From Spirochaetaceae bacterium (lineage in GTDB: Bacteria; Spirochaetota; Spirochaetia; DSM-27196; SKKC01), in contig PWGF01000405.1 in the NCBI GenBank assembly GCA_003554375.1, positions 1 through 23,555 of the forward strand: a stretch of 23,555 nucleotides of DNA. Direction: 5' to 3'. The notes under the pieces were generated by a model. It was not told the origin of the DNA. It was given only the letters and a program-made list of their open reading frames with translations, and did not search any database. Positions 7,346 to 14,994 of the stretch are shown here, piece by piece (the stretch's first letter is position 1; the number at the start of each line of letters is the position of its first letter). The position numbers and the translations under genes were made by a program.

Positions 7346-7558
7346 GGCTCTCACCCTTCGTGGTTGGTGTCGTCGAGCGCGAACGAGTGGTACGCAGCTC
7401 GCCCGCCGCGGGCCGGGGCGAATGCCCACGGTGCTGAAGACTGCTCCCACCGAGTCAGGATCGCCGCGATATCTCGCCGAAGAAAAAAGTGGACGTGTAT
7501 GGTCAGGATTGACACGGGGGTATTGCGGCGCCTACGGTCCCGCTCGGGAGTACTGCGT
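7346..7558 (+). promoter_or_regulatory. rodA-cobW gap with a candidate promoter at 7509-7538
   Basis: The gap holds a perfect -35 TTGACA at 7509-7514 and, after 18 nt, TACGGT at 7533-7538, a weak -10 (3 of 6). It would start transcription just before the GTPase gene. In-frame starts upstream (7364, 7499) lack ribosome-binding sites, and the residues they would add show no conserved pattern. No terminator hairpin with a T-run is obvious after rodA. Confidence 0.4.
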
Positions 7559-8677
7559 ATGCAGCGTGTCGACCTGAATCTGCCATCCACGGTGAGCGAA
7601 GCGCTCTCCGGGAGTGAACGGCGAATTCCGGTGACGGTGATCACCGGATTTCTCGGTGCCGGGAAGAGTACCCTGATCAACCGCGTACTCGCGCGCGAGC
7701 GCCATGTGAGGTTCGGCGTCGTGGTGAACGAGTTCGGCGAGGTGCCGGTGGAGAGCCACATTGTGGAAGCTCAGGATGGGGACCTTATCGAGCTCAACAA
7801 CGGGTGCCTCTGCTGCGTGGCCCGGAACGACCTGCTCAGGGCGGTGAAACGTCTTCGGAAGAGACTGGACCGGGTCGAGCACATTCTGGTTGAAGCCTCC
7901 GGCCTTTCCGATCCGGTTCCGGTTGCGCGTACGTTCCTCCGGGGAGGAAGTCAAGCGTTCGAGCTGGACACAGTGGCATGTGTCATCGATGCCGAAGGGT
8001 TCGAGCATGCTCGGTCCGAGTATGACATCGTTGCTTGGCAGGCAGGACAGGCTGACTGCCTGGTGATGAATCGGCTCGATGCTCTCGGAGAGCGAGAGAA
8101 GAGGCGGCTTCGTGAGGAGCTGGGTGCCGTGGCTCCGGGTGTTCCCGCGGTCGACTCGGTAGATGAAGCTCTCGCTTCCGGTTATCTGGCGCGGATCGCT
8201 CCCGTCTCCGGGAGCGCGCAGCGGGGAGCGAAACAACTGTGCGGCGATGTAGGTACGGCAGACGCGCCGGCGGCCACGGGGAACGCCGTTCATGACCGTG
8301 AAACATGGCGGCAAGACCGCTCCGGCTCCGAGTGGGAGCCTGGCGCGCTCTCCGGAGCGGGGCGAAGGCACGAGGAAGTCGTTGCTGCCTGGTTCCACAC
8401 TCGGAAGCCGTTGTGCCCCGAGGCATTTGCCGAGCTCCAGCGCAGTCTTCCCGCGGGAGTGATCCGGGGCAAGGGGGTGCTCAGGTTCTCAGGGAAGGAC
8501 GGGCGACGCTACAAGTATCGCTTTCAGCTTGTTGGGAGTAGGCGAAATCTTGATGCGGTGCGGTGGAAGCGAGGTGAGGAGCGGCAGAGCGCGCTTGTGT
8601 TTATCGGAAAGGACTTCGATGCAGACGAGCTCACCCGGCGAATCCGCGCGTGTGAACGTGAGGGAGGTGAAGCATGA
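7559..8677 (+). CDS. CobW/COG0523-family metal-handling GTPase
   Basis: This 372-residue protein is a G3E GTPase. Walker A is GFLGAGKST at 30-38, a switch-like NEFGE follows, and the family metal motif CLCC is at 83-86 (NNGCLCCV). EASGLSDPVPVART comes next, and NRLD at 171-174 replaces the usual NKxD guanine-specificity motif. The CobW C-terminal domain occupies about 275-365. Family members deliver Zn, Co or other metals in a GTP-dependent way. Between the domains (about 212-275) is a long Gly/Ala/Ser-rich linker with few His residues, unlike the His-rich linkers of many zinc chaperones. ATG 7559 is chosen for GGGAG 8 nt upstream. The stop overlaps the next start (ATGA at 8674), so it is translationally coupled to a NicO-type transporter. 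This supports nickel, cobalt or zinc as cargo but does not decide between them. Confidence 0.88.
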   Translation: MQRVDLNLPSTVSEALSGSERRIPVTVITGFLGAGKSTLINRVLARERHVRFGVVVNEFGEVPVESHIVEAQDGDLIELNNGCLCCVARNDLLRAVKRLRKRLDRVEHILVEASGLSDPVPVARTFLRGGSQAFELDTVACVIDAEGFEHARSEYDIVAWQAGQADCLVMNRLDALGEREKRRLREELGAVAPGVPAVDSVDEALASGYLARIAPVSGSAQRGAKQLCGDVGTADAPAATGNAVHDRETWRQDRSGSEWEPGALSGAGRRHEEVVAAWFHTRKPLCPEAFAELQRSLPAGVIRGKGVLRFSGKDGRRYKYRFQLVGSRRNLDAVRWKRGEERQSALVFIGKDFDADELTRRIRACEREGGEA

Positions 8678-9732
8678 AGAGACGCAATAACGGAACAGCA
8701 CGTTTTGCTCTAACCGCGGCCGTAGTGGCCGGCGTTTTACCGGCCACAGCGCCTATGCTCGTGGCACAACAGAACCCGTTCTTCTCGGATGACGAACAGG
8801 AGGCGGCGCCCGCGGAGCGGGAAGAGCCGTCGCTCGGCGAACGGGACGACTCTGCAACCACGGAGGTGGAAGAGACGGTACACGCCCGCCGGGAAGTCGG
8901 ACCTCTGGGACAGGCGAGAGCGTGGGTGGTCCAGCGTCTGGCTCGGGTCCAACGGACGCTCAACCGAAATCTGACGGGCTTTCTGCGCGCGGCGTACGAC
9001 GGCGGAGGGCGAGCCGGAGGCGTGGCGCTTGTACTGTTGATCTCGTTTGTTTACGGAATCATCCACGCTGCGCTTCCGGGCCATCGTAAGACGGTGCTCA
9101 TTTCCTACTATCTTTCCGAGGACGCCCCGGTCCTCCACGGCGTGGGGGCCGGCGCGCTCTTCGGGCTGCTGCACGCGATTTCGGCTTCGGCGATCGTATT
9201 CGGAGTGTACCTCACGGCGCAGGCGGCGATGAGCATGGCGGTGGCGGAAGCACAGCTTGCAGTCCAAGCGGTGAGCTCGGCGTTTATCATCGGCATCGGT
9301 GTCTTCTTGCTGGTAGGAAAGCTCATGCGTCTGGTGCGGGAACGCGAGGATCGAGCCGCGCACCGTATGGGCAGGCGACTCGGGCTCGCCGACGGCGGCG
9401 GCGGCGGGCCCTACGTCCCGCGCTCAGCTCCAAAACGTTTCCTACCGGTCGTGCTATCAGCGGGCATCGTGCCCTGCCCGGTCACCACTGCGGTGCTGTT
9501 GTTTTCCGTATCGCTGGGTATGATACCGCTGGGGATTACGGCGGCGCTGGGGCTTTCCGCAGGCCTTGCGGTGGCGTTGGCTGGAATGGCGGCGGTTACG
9601 ATCGTGTTCAAGACGCGCGCGATCGGATGGCTCGAGCGTTTCGGTGGCCGACTGGTTCGTGATATGGTGGAGATCGGAGGTGCCGTGGTTATCCTGGCCT
9701 TTGGGCTGGCGACGCTCGGCGCCCTCGCGTGA
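8674..9732 (+). CDS. NicO/RcnA-type nickel-cobalt transporter-like membrane protein
   Basis: This 352-residue protein has a signal-peptide-like N-terminus (1-31, ending near APMLVAQ), then an acidic extracytoplasmic stretch of about 65 residues and an amphipathic helix. A membrane domain from about 115 has six hydrophobic segments. Key NicO-family motifs are visible: HAALPGHRKTVLISYYL at 131-147 (usually HAxGPGHGK), GLLHAISAS at 164-172, and GIVPCPVTTAVLLF at 264-277. A basic, glycine-rich cytoplasmic loop separates the two halves. The first motif has an Arg where many members have Gly (GHRK). NicO and RcnA proteins move Ni2+ or Co2+ across the inner membrane; direction varies within the family. 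Its start overlaps the GTPase stop by ATGA, and the TPR gene follows after 10 nt. Confidence 0.82.
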   Translation: MKRRNNGTARFALTAAVVAGVLPATAPMLVAQQNPFFSDDEQEAAPAEREEPSLGERDDSATTEVEETVHARREVGPLGQARAWVVQRLARVQRTLNRNLTGFLRAAYDGGGRAGGVALVLLISFVYGIIHAALPGHRKTVLISYYLSEDAPVLHGVGAGALFGLLHAISASAIVFGVYLTAQAAMSMAVAEAQLAVQAVSSAFIIGIGVFLLVGKLMRLVREREDRAAHRMGRRLGLADGGGGGPYVPRSAPKRFLPVVLSAGIVPCPVTTAVLLFSVSLGMIPLGITAALGLSAGLAVALAGMAAVTIVFKTRAIGWLERFGGRLVRDMVEIGGAVVILAFGLATLGALA

Positions 9733-9742
9733 GGGGAAGATT

Positions 9743-10963
9743 ATGAGAGGGGACGTCAGGCCCGGTAGATATTGCGCAGTTCTCCTAATGCTGGTGCCGC
9801 TAGTCGCCTTTGCGGCGGTGACGGCAATCGCATCGGACAACCCATTTTCACACATCGACGAAGAGCTGCTGACCGAGCTTCTAGACGCGGGTCCGGAGGA
9901 AGCCCGGGAGACCGTGAGGCGGTTCGAGCCGGAAAGGCGGGCGGCGTACGGACTGGTACTCGGGCGCTTGTGGCTGGAATCGGGGCGGGAGCCGGCTGCG
10001 ATGCAGCAGCTTGCCGACGCACGCGAAGCAGCTGCCGAGAGCGGAGACGCGGCGTTGAAAGCTGAGGTCTTCTATGTAAGCGCGTTGACTATGCACGAGC
10101 TCGGTAGGCTGGACAACGCGATTGGGCACATGGAATCGGCCACTGAGGCGTTCGAGGAGGCCGGAGACGCACGATCCGCCGCCGGAGCATACGCGATGCT
10201 CGGGAGCCTCCACCACGCGGCCGGGAGTCTCGTTCATGCGGATTCAGCCCTCAGCCGCGCGCTGGAGACGGCAGATACGTTCCGGAATGACCGGGAGCGA
10301 GCTCAGATCCTCACCGAGGTCGCAATGGTCCGCTATAAGCTGGGACGCCTCGAGGAGGTGCCCTCTCTCTTGGATGAGGCCGAAGCGATATTCGAGGAGA
10401 TCGAGAGCGCCGGTGGTCTGGGCGATGTCTATCGGACCTACGGCAACTACTACTCCGCACGCGGTGATCTCCGGCAGGCGCTCGAGTACTACGATCGGGC
10501 CGGGATGGCCTATGAGGAGATCGGGGACATCCACGGAGCCGCCAACACCCATTTCAACCTCGGGCTGGTGTTCATGGACCTGGGGAACCCCGAAGAAGCC
10601 GTAGAGTTCTTGGAGCGGTCGATGGAGCAGTTCTCTCAGGCGCAGTCGTACCGTGGAGCCGGGATGGCCGGCACGGAGCTCGCGGTGGCGTACCTGTCTC
10701 TCGGACGGATCGAGGCAGCGGAGCGCTTTGTGACCCGGGCGATCGAGCTTCTGGATGAAGGTCAGAGCCGAAGGCGCCTCGCGCGAGCTCACTTGGTACA
10801 CGGCAGAGTTCTCGAGCGAACCGACGATATTGCCGCGGCGGTGGAGGCCTACGACACTGCAGCGGCGACGTACCGCGCGCTCGGGCTCGTGCGGGAGGCG
10901 GAGAACGCCGAAGAGGCTCGCGAGGCTGCCGCCGAGCGTGGATTCGGAATCCCCCACATCTGA
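9743..10963 (+). CDS. Exported TPR-repeat protein
   Basis: This 406-residue protein has an N-terminal signal peptide (hydrophobic core about 10-28, likely cut near AIAS/DNPF), so it is probably periplasmic or membrane-attached. From about residue 45 to 395 there are repeated helical pairs of the TPR type. Examples are HELGRLDNAIGHMESATEAFEEAGD, then AYAMLGSLHHAAG, YRTYGNYYSARGDLRQALEYYDRAG and FNLGLVFMDLGNPEEAVEFLERS, about nine or ten repeats in all. No enzymatic domain is seen, so it is probably a protein-protein scaffold. It is the third gene of the GTPase-transporter operon and has a purine-rich ribosome-binding site (GAGGGGAAG) overlapping the transporter stop. A role in assembling or gating the transporter is plausible but is inference only. 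ATG 9743 gives the signal peptide directly. Confidence 0.85.
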   Translation: MRGDVRPGRYCAVLLMLVPLVAFAAVTAIASDNPFSHIDEELLTELLDAGPEEARETVRRFEPERRAAYGLVLGRLWLESGREPAAMQQLADAREAAAESGDAALKAEVFYVSALTMHELGRLDNAIGHMESATEAFEEAGDARSAAGAYAMLGSLHHAAGSLVHADSALSRALETADTFRNDRERAQILTEVAMVRYKLGRLEEVPSLLDEAEAIFEEIESAGGLGDVYRTYGNYYSARGDLRQALEYYDRAGMAYEEIGDIHGAANTHFNLGLVFMDLGNPEEAVEFLERSMEQFSQAQSYRGAGMAGTELAVAYLSLGRIEAAERFVTRAIELLDEGQSRRRLARAHLVHGRVLERTDDIAAAVEAYDTAAATYRALGLVREAENAEEAREAAAERGFGIPHI

Positions 10964-10991
10964 ACGGTCACGGCTGCGGAAGCGTTTCGGG

Positions 10992-11039
10992 TGACGCGGC
11001 GTCCGGCTGAAGGGTTGACGCAGCGCCGGGCTGAAGGAG
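10992..11039. repeat. Tandem 24-bp repeat between convergent genes
   Basis: Two adjacent 24-nt units start at TGACGCGGCGTCCGGCTGAA (10992-11015) and TGACGCAGCGCCGGGCTGAA (11016-11039), with 19 of 24 positions identical. They fill most of the gap between the TPR gene and the thioesterase gene. Each contains GGCTGAAGG, the reverse of the TTCAGCC found in other gene-end repeats of this window. Confidence 0.6.
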
Positions 11040-11046
11040 CTACGTC

Positions 11047-11463
11047 TTAGGAGCCGCTCGTAACGGTTCTCCGGAACCAGTCCGGGAGCGCGGCAAGGCG
11101 CTCCTGCTCGGTGTCGTAGCAGACGAGCGTTGTGCGTGCGGTGGCGTAGACAAGCGGGTCGTCTACGTCGGCATCGAGGATCCGGTAGGCCATGTCGACC
11201 GCGGTGCGGCGCATGCGCTCAACCCAGAGCTCGACCACTACCCGGTCTACGAACGGAATCGGTTTGAGAAACTCGCATGAGGCGCTCCGGATGAGGAATA
11301 TCGGTCCGGTTCCGTGCATCGTGTCGCCGAATCGCTCGCGGAGCAGTTGAATGCGAGCTTCCTCCAGTAGCGTGAAGAAGGTGGCGTTGTTGACGTGCCC
11401 GTAGGCGTCGAGATCCCGGAAGCGAACGGGAATTGGAAAACGAAACAGCGTATTCTCAACCAC
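11047..11463 (-). CDS. Acyl-CoA thioesterase, 4HBT hotdog family
   Basis: This 138-residue protein of usual single-hotdog length has the family signature FRDLDAYGHVNNATFFTLLEEAR near the N-terminus; Asp19 is the expected catalytic residue. A long helix and beta strands follow in hotdog order. Such proteins hydrolyse fatty acyl- or hydroxybenzoyl-CoA thioesters in the cytoplasm; the substrate cannot be deduced. The start is GTG 11463, because AAGGAG lies 6 nt upstream. An in-frame ATG at 11526 would add 21 residues, which look non-conserved (SAQAQWPGPRESS). It lies downstream of the SNF2 gene on the same strand, separated by about 220 nt of GC-rich repeats, so an operon is doubtful. Confidence 0.88.
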   Translation of the reverse strand: MVENTLFRFPIPVRFRDLDAYGHVNNATFFTLLEEARIQLLRERFGDTMHGTGPIFLIRSASCEFLKPIPFVDRVVVELWVERMRRTAVDMAYRILDADVDDPLVYATARTTLVCYDTEQERLAALPDWFRRTVTSGS

Positions 11464-11503
11464 ATCAGACTCCTTCGTCGAACTCTCTCGTGGGCCCGGC
11501 CAC

Positions 11504-11695
11504 TGCGCCTGCGCGCTCGTGCCCATCGGGCGTCTTCAGTCAAGAAGCGCGCTCGCGCGCCTGCGCCCGCTCGGCGCCTTCAGCCACAACTGCGCCCGCC
11601 CGGCCGCGACCACGAAGCCGTTCGACGACAAGCCGCACCGGAGTGCGCCTGCGCGGCCGCGCGGCCGGGGCCGCCGGGCGTTTTCAGTCAAACAG
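11504..11695. repeat. GC-rich degenerate repeat, about three units
   Basis: Three related units occupy the gap between the thioesterase and SNF2 genes. Each begins with GCGCCTGCGC-like sequence and ends in TTCAG: CATCGGGCGTCTTCAGTCAA near 11526-11541, CTCGGCGCCTTCAGCCACAA near 11570-11589, and CCGCCGGGCGTTTTCAGTCA near 11671-11690. The last unit runs into the SNF2 stop codon. A similar GCCTGCGCC...CTCGG-TTCAGCC block recurs near 20358-20390. No coding function is apparent. Confidence 0.5.
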
Positions 11696-14680
11696 GCCCA
11701 TGACGTCGGAGGCGCTCAGGTTGCGCAGCGCTGAGCCGTCGTTGCCGATGAGCGAGCGATACAGCTCGCGTTTGCGCTCCTGGAGCCTCACGATCCGCTC
11801 CTCGATCGTGTCGCGGGCGATGAACCGATAGGCGAACACGGGGTGGCGCCTGCCGATGCGGTGCGCGCGGTCCACGGCCTGCGCCTCTGCCGCGGGGTTC
11901 CACCATGGATCGAGGAGGAGTACGTAATCGGCGGCGGTAAGGTTGATCCCCACGCCACCCGCCTTGAGGCTGACCAGAAAGACCGATGCGCCGTTTCCCT
12001 CCTGGAAGCGGCGGATCGCCTCGGCACGGGCGGAGCTGCTTATGCCGCCGTGCAGGAAAAGCGACTCGTGTCCTTCCTCGGCCAGTTGTCGCGAAAGCGG
12101 CTCGAGCACGCCGACGAACTGCGAGAAGACGAGCGCTTTGTGTCCCTCCGCGCGAATCTCCGCGAGCATATCCAGGAGCAGATCGATTTTGGCCGCGGGA
12201 ACCGAAGCGTGTTCGGGATCCACCAGAGCGGGGAGAATCGCGGCCTGCCGAAGCCGGAGCATCGCCTCCATGATTTTGATGCCGGCACCCGCGACGCCTT
12301 TGTGCTCGACCTCTTGTCGGACCTGGCGGCGGAACTTCCGGCGCAGCGACTCGTAGAGGCTGCGCTGCGTCTCGTCGAGCTCGGCATAGACGATTTCCTC
12401 GTTCCGGGCGGGAAGATCGGGGGCGACATCGAGCTTGGTACGGCGCAGGATCAAGGGACGCACGAGGGTCCGCAGGTGCTCGGCTGCTTCGGCGTCTCCT
12501 CGCCGTTCGATCGGGTTGGCGTACCGGCGGGTGAACTCCGCCCGGGTTCCCAGCAATCCGGGGAAGACGAGCTGCATGATCGCCCAGAGCTCGAGCGTGC
12601 CGTTTTCTACGGGGGTTCCGGTGAGCGCGATCCGATGATCTGCCGTGAGGGCGGCAACGGCGCGATGCGTACGCGATCCGGCGTTCTTGACGTTCTGTGC
12701 CTCGTCGAGAATCAGATAGTCGAGCTCGAGGCCGGCAAATAGCGTTCTATCGCGGAGCAGCGTCTGGTAGCTGACGAGTACGAGCGTAGCATCGCCGAAG
12801 GGATCGTCGGAGCCGGTGCGCTGGGGACCGGTGTGGAGATAGACTGAGAGGTGCGGGATGAACGCCTCCGCTTCGGCGCGCCAGTTGTGCATCGTGGAGA
12901 CCGGACAGACGACGAGTACGCGCTCCAAGCCGTCTCGTACTCGAACCGCGTCAAGGAGGGCGAGTGTCTGGATCGTTTTTCCCAGGCCCATGTCGTCGGC
13001 GAGGATTCCGCCCAGCGCGTTCCGATGCAGGAACCAGAGCCAGGAGAGCCCCGCCTGCTGGTACGGTCGCAGCGATCCCCGGAATGAGGCCGGCGGCGCG
13101 ATGCCGGCACGATCCTCGAGCTCCGCGAACGAGCGCTTCAGACGCCGGACGCGGTCGAGCGCGCGGTGATCCGGATTCACGAGCTGATCCGACAGCGGCT
13201 CGAGCGCGCCAAGATCCGTGCGGCCGAATCGAGCGCGCAGCCGGTCTTGAAACGCTTCGTCGAAGGCAACCGGTTCACGCAGCACGACGAACGCACCGCG
13301 TGTACGAGCAAGTCGCCCACGTGAGAGCGGCTCTTCGAGCGCGACGAAGCCGTTTCCCTCGGCGATGCCGGCCTCCAGCTCGAGCCAGTCCTCTCCTCCG
13401 GATGCGACGCGGTAACCGGCACCGCCGGAGCTGAGGCGCACCGGCTCGCCGGATATCCGGATCTCGATCCCGCGTTCAAGAAGCTCCGGTCCGATCTCGC
13501 TTACGAGATCGAGCGCGTCACGGTCGATCCGGATCCCGGCGGCGAGGCGTGGCAGCAGTGCCCGCGCTCCGGCGGCATTGTAGTAGCCGCGCAGTGACGG
13601 CGGTAGCGCGCCGGCGAGGGTTGCGAGGATTGTACCCGTTAGCTCTGTTTCGCCCGCACGGTCGCGGAATGCTACGCGGACGGTTCCGCCCTCCGGCAAC
13701 GCCTGGTCGCCGCGCGCGCCCACGGCGGCCGGGCTCTCGCCGCCGTCGTCCCGGGTGATCCACTGCTCCCGGCGATCGGTGGGGTGGAGCTCGTCGGTCC
13801 CGTAGCGGAACGTCAAGGCCAGAACCGAGCGGTCTTCCTCCGTTTCCAGGTGGACGACGGCCACGGGACTCCGGCGAAGTGCCGCGAGCTGCTTCGGAAG
13901 CGGGGCGACCGTCAGTAGCCCGCCTGAGCGGTCGGCTTGCTTCCTGAGCTCCGTGGCTTCTTCGATGGTATAGGGCGCTGCGCTGCGGGCAAGAGCGCAG
14001 GCCGGTTCGAGCTCGCAGGCGTTCCCGCCCCGGCACCACACGCCGCCTCCGGCCCGGTCGACGACGACGAGGGAGAACGACGTTGCCTCGACGTCCGCGG
14101 GCGCGGAAAATGTGGGGCCGGGCTGGGAGCCTGGGCCGATAGGCGTGATCATGGGCTTGAGAATCGGCCGGCCGTCGCGAATCTCCGCCGCCCGCCACGA
14201 TACGTGAAGCGCGCGCAACGGGAAGAGCCGCGCGGGCCGTTCCGGCTGGAGCCCGTCGGCTCGCTCCACGTAGAGCTCGACAGGCGGCTCGAGCTCGCAG
14301 GCGTTCGGACTCGCGAGCTGCTCGGCAAGGCGCCAGGAGGCAAACAGCTCCCGCAGCGCCACGCGCCGGCCGGGCATGCACTCGATCAGCTGGAACAAAC
14401 GGCGCGCCGTAGGCGGAGGCGTGAGGATAGAGGCATCGTCCCGATACGGCTGAAGGCGCCCGGTCGTTCCGTCGGGACGCACGAACGCGAGCACCGGCTT
14501 CACATACCAAGTAGGCTGGGGCTTCTGGGTCCCGAGAGCGTCCGCCGTGTCCGTTCCGGCGTGCGGCGATACTTCGCCGGACGACCGGCTCCCGCACTGA
14601 AGGACGAAGACCAAGCGCCGTCGGGGGGTCTCATGGTCGATTGAGCATAGCGATTCCGGCAAGCCCAGCTCGTACTGCAC
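11684..14680 (-). CDS. SNF2-family (SWI2/SNF2) DNA-dependent ATPase
   Basis: This large protein of 998 residues has a C-terminal Snf2 helicase-type motor at about 535-985. Motif I is DDMGLGKT at 563-569, motif II DEAQ at 659-662, and motif III LTGTPVEN around 686-693. The second lobe has VFSQF, then VSLKAGGVGINLTAADYV, DPWWNPAAEAQAVDRAH and RIGR. Residues 1-530 are poorly conserved and resemble the N-terminal region of bacterial stand-alone SNF2 ATPases. I see no SWIM-type zinc motif. These enzymes translocate on duplex DNA and remodel nucleoprotein complexes; bacterial roles include transcription recycling and defence, and the context here does not choose. The GTG start at 14680 lacks a clear ribosome-binding site, and the frame stays open upstream, so the start is uncertain. 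The peptide NACELEP occurs twice, at 126 and 220. Confidence 0.9.
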   Translation of the reverse strand: MQYELGLPESLCSIDHETPRRRLVFVLQCGSRSSGEVSPHAGTDTADALGTQKPQPTWYVKPVLAFVRPDGTTGRLQPYRDDASILTPPPTARRLFQLIECMPGRRVALRELFASWRLAEQLASPNACELEPPVELYVERADGLQPERPARLFPLRALHVSWRAAEIRDGRPILKPMITPIGPGSQPGPTFSAPADVEATSFSLVVVDRAGGGVWCRGGNACELEPACALARSAAPYTIEEATELRKQADRSGGLLTVAPLPKQLAALRRSPVAVVHLETEEDRSVLALTFRYGTDELHPTDRREQWITRDDGGESPAAVGARGDQALPEGGTVRVAFRDRAGETELTGTILATLAGALPPSLRGYYNAAGARALLPRLAAGIRIDRDALDLVSEIGPELLERGIEIRISGEPVRLSSGGAGYRVASGGEDWLELEAGIAEGNGFVALEEPLSRGRLARTRGAFVVLREPVAFDEAFQDRLRARFGRTDLGALEPLSDQLVNPDHRALDRVRRLKRSFAELEDRAGIAPPASFRGSLRPYQQAGLSWLWFLHRNALGGILADDMGLGKTIQTLALLDAVRVRDGLERVLVVCPVSTMHNWRAEAEAFIPHLSVYLHTGPQRTGSDDPFGDATLVLVSYQTLLRDRTLFAGLELDYLILDEAQNVKNAGSRTHRAVAALTADHRIALTGTPVENGTLELWAIMQLVFPGLLGTRAEFTRRYANPIERRGDAEAAEHLRTLVRPLILRRTKLDVAPDLPARNEEIVYAELDETQRSLYESLRRKFRRQVRQEVEHKGVAGAGIKIMEAMLRLRQAAILPALVDPEHASVPAAKIDLLLDMLAEIRAEGHKALVFSQFVGVLEPLSRQLAEEGHESLFLHGGISSSARAEAIRRFQEGNGASVFLVSLKAGGVGINLTAADYVLLLDPWWNPAAEAQAVDRAHRIGRRHPVFAYRFIARDTIEERIVRLQERKRELYRSLIGNDGSALRNLSASDVMGLFD
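14007..14306 (-). repeat. 18-bp direct repeat inside the SNF2 gene
   Basis: TCGAGCTCGCAGGCGTTC occurs at 14007-14024 and again at 14289-14306. The copies are 282 nt apart, a multiple of three, and both encode the same peptide, NACELE, in the non-catalytic N-terminal region. Confidence 0.8.
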
Positions 14681-14860
14681 GTTGCCGCAGCGTACCGCGA
14701 GCCGACCAGGGAATTCAATGTGGCGTGGCGAATCCGAGCAGTTTGCTTGGCGAATGGGGAAGGGCGCCGCCCACGATCGCCGACCGAAGCCGGCCGAGGA
14801 GCGAGTAGAGGATACGGAGGTGGCCGCGGGCGACGGTTAGTCGACCGGTTGTCCTCCCAT

Positions 14861-14888
14861 GGAACGTGAGGCCGGGATTGTTGGCGAG
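14861..14888 (+). repeat. Intergenic 28-bp repeat, copy 1
   Basis: This copy is related to 18701-18728, with 23 of 28 positions identical and a shared core of CGTGAGGC followed by GGATTGTTGGCG. It lies in a divergent promoter region. A similar setting for the second copy suggests a repeat family dispersed in intergenic DNA. Confidence 0.6.
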
Positions 14889-14899
14889 TACACCGTCTG

Positions 14900-14928
14900 T
14901 AGACCACATTTTCCAGAGATGATATGCT
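14900..14928 (+). promoter_or_regulatory. Candidate promoter of the GlpA-like/SdhB-like pair
   Basis: TAGACC (14900-14905), a 17-nt spacer and TATGCT (14923-14928) each match the consensus at 4 of 6 positions. The predicted start near 14935 leaves a leader of about 60 nt that contains the dyad at 14950-14966. Confidence 0.45.
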
Positions 14929-14949
14929 TCGGATGTAACGTAATCGAGT

Positions 14950-14966
14950 GTTCAGAAACGCTGAAC
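14950..14966. promoter_or_regulatory. Operator-like dyad in the leader of the redox pair
   Basis: GTTCAG-AAACG-CTGAAC has perfect 6-bp arms around a 5-nt centre. It lies just downstream of the candidate promoter and 28 nt before the flavoprotein ATG. It could bind a repressor or form a small RNA hairpin. Confidence 0.4.
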
Positions 14967-14994
14967 CGATGTCCGAAGGGGCGATAAGACGCTT

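Larger units (their letters stand above)
14681..14994. other. Divergent intergenic region with repeat copies and a candidate plus-strand promoter
   Basis: About 314 nt between the SNF2 gene and the flavoprotein gene. It holds an inverted copy of a short repeat (CCGACCGAAGCCGGCC, 14780-14795) and a copy of a 28-bp repeat (14861-14888); both families recur in other gaps. A possible plus-strand promoter (14900-14928) and a dyad (14950-14966) are listed separately. I cannot assign a convincing promoter to the SNF2 gene. Confidence 0.5.

Noticed and set aside
6175..7437. 420-codon frame overlapping rodA on the same strand
   Set aside because: It is a frame-shifted shadow: Arg/Gly/Cys-rich translation with no hydrophobic pattern, whereas the rodA frame has full SEDS motifs.
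7532..8398. 288-codon minus-strand frame opposite the CobW-type GTPase
   Set aside because: No domain or signal; the opposite strand encodes Walker A and CLCC motifs.
13518..14597. 359-codon frame overlapping the SNF2 N-terminal half
   Set aside because: Arg/Ala-rich shadow translation without domain signal; the SNF2 frame is continuous through the region.
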